The translations under genes were made by a program, and so were the position numbers. DNA of 64,000 nt, taken from the NCBI RefSeq assembly GCF_030116705.1, contig NZ_JAOTIK010000001.1, positions 1,631,001 to 1,695,000 on the forward strand, read 5' to 3'. This stretch comes from Streptomyces sp. ML-6. Its GTDB lineage: Bacteria; Actinomycetota; Actinomycetes; Streptomycetales; Streptomycetaceae. Below are positions 61,981 through 64,000 of this stretch, piece after piece. How positions within the stretch are numbered: position 1 is the first letter of the stretch; the number at the start of each line of letters is the position of its first letter. Under the pieces are notes generated by a model. That model was not told the origin of the DNA. It did no database searches and saw only the letters and a list, made by a program, of their open reading frames with translations.

Positions 61981-63125
61981 TGGACCTGTCGCGCACGCCG
62001 CAGGAGGAGGAGTTCCGGGCCGGGGCGCGCCGCTGGCTGCGGGCCAACGTGCCCGCCGAACCGCTGCCGTCCCTGGAGACCGCCGAGGGCTTCGCCGCAC
62101 ACCGGGAGTGGGAGGCCCGGCTGTACGCGGACCGCTGGTCGGTGGTCTCCTGGCCGGCCGTCCACGGCGGCCGGGACGCCGATGTCTTCGGGTGGCTGGC
62201 CTTCGAGGAGGAGTACTACGCGGCGGGCGGGCCCGGCCGGGTCTCGCAGAACGGCATCAACCTCCTCGCCCCGACGCTCTTCGACCACGGCACCGAGGAG
62301 CAGCGGGCCCGGATCCTGCCGCCGATGGCGAGCGGCGAGGTGATCTGGGCGCAGGCGTGGTCCGAGCCGGAGGCCGGTTCGGACCTGGCGTCGCTGCGTT
62401 CGCGGGCGGTGCGCACGGACGGCGGCTGGCTGCTGTCGGGGCAGAAGACCTGGTCCTCGCGGGCCGCGTTCGCCGACCGGGCGTTCGGCATCTTCCGTAC
62501 GGACCCCGGGGCCGCGAAGCCGCACCAGGGGCTGACGTATCTGATGTTCGACCTGTCGGCGCCCGGCGTCTCGGTCCGGCCGATCGGGCGGCTGGACGGC
62601 AAGCCCGCCTTCGCCGAGCTGTTCCTGGACGAGGTGTTCGTGCCGGACGAGGACGTCATCGGGGAACCCGGGCAGGGCTGGCGCATCGCCATGTCGGCGA
62701 CGGGCGCCGAGCGCGGGCTGATGCTCCGCTCCCCCGGCCGTTTCCTGGCCTCCGCCGACCGGCTCGCCGGGCTGTGGCGCGCCCACGGCGACCCGTCGGA
62801 CACGGCGCTGCGCGACCGGGTGGCGGACGCGGTGATCGGGGCGCGCGCCTATCAGCTCTTCACCTGCGCCGCCGCCTCGCGGTTCGCGGCGGGTACGGCC
62901 GTGGGCGCGGAGTCCAGCCTGAACAAGGTGTTCTGGTCCGAGTACGACATCGCGCTGCACGAGACGGCGCTCGACCTGCTGGGCCCGGACGGGGAACTGG
63001 CCGGTTCCGCGTGGGGCGAGGGGTACGTCTTCGCCCTCGCGGGCCCCATCTACGCCGGTACGAACGAGATCCAGCGCGACATCGTCGCCGAGCGGCTGCT
63101 CGGCCTGCCGAAGGGGCGGCGCTGA
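61980..63125 (+). CDS. fadE31: acyl-CoA dehydrogenase FadE31
   Basis: 381 residues, ATG overlapping the previous stop by one base. Acyl-CoA dehydrogenase features: SEPEAGSDLASLRSRAVRTDGGWLLSGQKTWSSRAAFADRAFGIFRTDP (FAD/substrate region), GRLDGKPAFAELFLDEVFVPDEDVIGEPGQGWRIAMSATGAERG, and C-terminal GPIYAGTNEIQRDIVAERLLGLPK. N-terminus and the NGINLLAPTLFDHGTEEQR region match FadE31 (Rv3562). In mycobacteria FadE31 and FadE32 form a mixed complex acting in HIP catabolism; the two genes are adjacent here too. Confidence 0.9.
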   Translation: MDLSRTPQEEEFRAGARRWLRANVPAEPLPSLETAEGFAAHREWEARLYADRWSVVSWPAVHGGRDADVFGWLAFEEEYYAAGGPGRVSQNGINLLAPTLFDHGTEEQRARILPPMASGEVIWAQAWSEPEAGSDLASLRSRAVRTDGGWLLSGQKTWSSRAAFADRAFGIFRTDPGAAKPHQGLTYLMFDLSAPGVSVRPIGRLDGKPAFAELFLDEVFVPDEDVIGEPGQGWRIAMSATGAERGLMLRSPGRFLASADRLAGLWRAHGDPSDTALRDRVADAVIGARAYQLFTCAAASRFAAGTAVGAESSLNKVFWSEYDIALHETALDLLGPDGELAGSAWGEGYVFALAGPIYAGTNEIQRDIVAERLLGLPKGRR

Positions 63126-64000
63126 TGCGGTTCCTCCTGGACGACGAGCAGCGGGAGTTCGCCCGTTCGCTGGACGGGATGCTGGCTGCCTCGGACACCC
63201 CGTCGGTGGTGCGGGCCTGGGCCGCCGGGGACCACGGGCCGGGCAAAGCCCTCCGGTCCCGGCTGGCGGAGGCGGGGGTGTTCGCGCTGGCGGTTCCCGG
63301 GGAGTACGGGGGCGTGGGCCCGTTGCCGGTCGAAGTCGCGGTGGCCTTCACCGAGTTGGGCCGTCACGCGGTGCCGGGGCCGGCGGTGGAGACGGTCGCG
63401 GCCGGGGTGCTGCTGGCGGGGGTGGGCGGTCCGGTGGCCGGGGAGTGGCTGCCCGCGCTGGCGTCGGGCGCGGCGTCGGCGACGCTGCGGTCGGCGGACC
63501 ACGGGCCGTACGCGCTGGACGCGGACGCCGTGGACGCCGTGTTCACCGTGGCCGGCGACGAGTTGCGGCTCGCGCCCGGTCCCGGTGAGCTCCGGGTGTC
63601 GGCCGATCCGGCCCGGCGGCTGTGGCGGCCCGAGCCGGGCGGGAAGGTGCTCGCCGCCGGTCCGCGGGTGCGGGAGGCGGCGGGCCGGGCCTTCGAGTGG
63701 GCGTCGTTCGCGACGGCCGCGCAGGCGCTCGGCACGGGCGAGGCGCTGTTGCGGGCCACGGTCGGGTACGTGAAGCAGCGCACCCAGTTCGGTACGGCCG
63801 TCGGCTCCTTCCAGGCGGTCAAGCACCGGCTCGCGGACGTGCTGATCGGGCTGGAGTTCGCCCGTCCGCTGCTGTACGGGGCGGCGCTCGCGCTCGCCGA
63901 GGGGGCGCCGGACGCCGGGGCGCAGGTGGCGGCGGCCAAGGTGACGGCGGGCGAGGCGGGGTACGCGGCGGCGCGGGCGGCCCTGCAGCTGCACGGGGCG
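63125..64000 (+). CDS. fadE32: acyl-CoA dehydrogenase FadE32 (gene continues past the window)
   Basis: 292 codons are visible, from the ATG at 63125 that overlaps the fadE31 stop, to the window edge. MRFLLDDEQREFARSLDGMLA, VFALAVPGEYGGVGPLPVEVAVAFTELGRHAVPGPAVET and ALGTGEALLRATVGYVKQRTQFGTAVGSFQAVKHRLADVLIGLEFA are the shorter, divergent acyl-CoA dehydrogenase type that lacks the usual FAD-binding middle motif, as in FadE32 (Rv3563). It should be the partner subunit of FadE31. The C-terminus is outside. Confidence 0.85.
   Translation, partial: MRFLLDDEQREFARSLDGMLAASDTPSVVRAWAAGDHGPGKALRSRLAEAGVFALAVPGEYGGVGPLPVEVAVAFTELGRHAVPGPAVETVAAGVLLAGVGGPVAGEWLPALASGAASATLRSADHGPYALDADAVDAVFTVAGDELRLAPGPGELRVSADPARRLWRPEPGGKVLAAGPRVREAAGRAFEWASFATAAQALGTGEALLRATVGYVKQRTQFGTAVGSFQAVKHRLADVLIGLEFARPLLYGAALALAEGAPDAGAQVAAAKVTAGEAGYAAARAALQLHGA

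Overview
This 64 kb window comes from the chromosome of a Streptomyces-type actinomycete. The evidence is a G+C content of about 70%, frequent GTG and TTG starts, Tat and long Ala-rich signal peptides, a secreted trypsin that looks like the S. griseus enzyme, and families seen mainly in Streptomyces (DUF6343, SPW_0924, DUF4184). Gene calls rest on reading translated sequence and on remembered family features; no database search was run.

Layout. 0-3.6 kb: secreted hydrolases (end of an SGNH lipase, an unassigned 663-residue hydrolase, a secreted tyrosine phosphatase). 3.7-10.4 kb: ADP-ribosylglycohydrolase, DUF6343, then a minus-strand housekeeping block (TPR protein, coaE, PAC2 protein, rpsA) with one secreted beta-helix protein inserted. 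10.8-18.4 kb: methyltransferase, HrpB helicase, DUF3068 and SPW_0924 proteins, a secreted transglycosylase and DUF4184. 18.5-24.3 kb: polA, an FdhF/YdeP molybdopterin oxidoreductase and a hotdog thioesterase. 24.9-30.6 kb: a complete branched-chain amino-acid-type ABC importer (livK-H-M-G-F) with a strong hairpin after livK. 30.6-34.6 kb: PdtaR-type ANTAR regulator, a tRNA with a CAA anticodon, a LAGLIDADG endonuclease-like protein, pyruvate kinase and a SIMPL protein. 34.8-39.6 kb: a frameshifted Tat-exported 5'-nucleotidase, convergent with a two-gene diamine decarboxylase/N-hydroxylase unit of siderophore type. 40-49 kb: PepN, SUKH protein, membrane protein, chorismate mutase and AraC regulator, GH35 beta-galactosidase, trypsin. 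49-51 kb: an HExxH protein and a HEAT-repeat protein.

51.2-64 kb (cut by the window end) is the clearest pathway: a steroid ring C/D (HIP) catabolic cluster closely resembling Mycobacterium tuberculosis Rv3548c-Rv3563. It has an SDR, echA20, ipdA, ipdB, ipdC, fadA6, kstR2, ipdF, a second enoyl-CoA hydratase, fadE31 and fadE32. Two divergent promoters carry almost identical KstR2-like operators, so the local repressor probably controls the set. A cold-shock protein and a DEAD-box helicase sit inside it on the minus strand.

Most notable: the short-variable-arm tRNA with CAA anticodon beside a TTA-containing LAGLIDADG gene; a sharp switch of plus-strand base skew at that same place (C-rich about 18-31 kb, G-rich about 32-47.6 kb, whatever the gene direction); the one-base frameshift in the exported nucleotidase; the orphan diamine N-hydroxylation pair; and several tandem-repeat arrays at gene 3' ends. 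No CRISPR array, insertion sequence, prophage or rRNA was seen.
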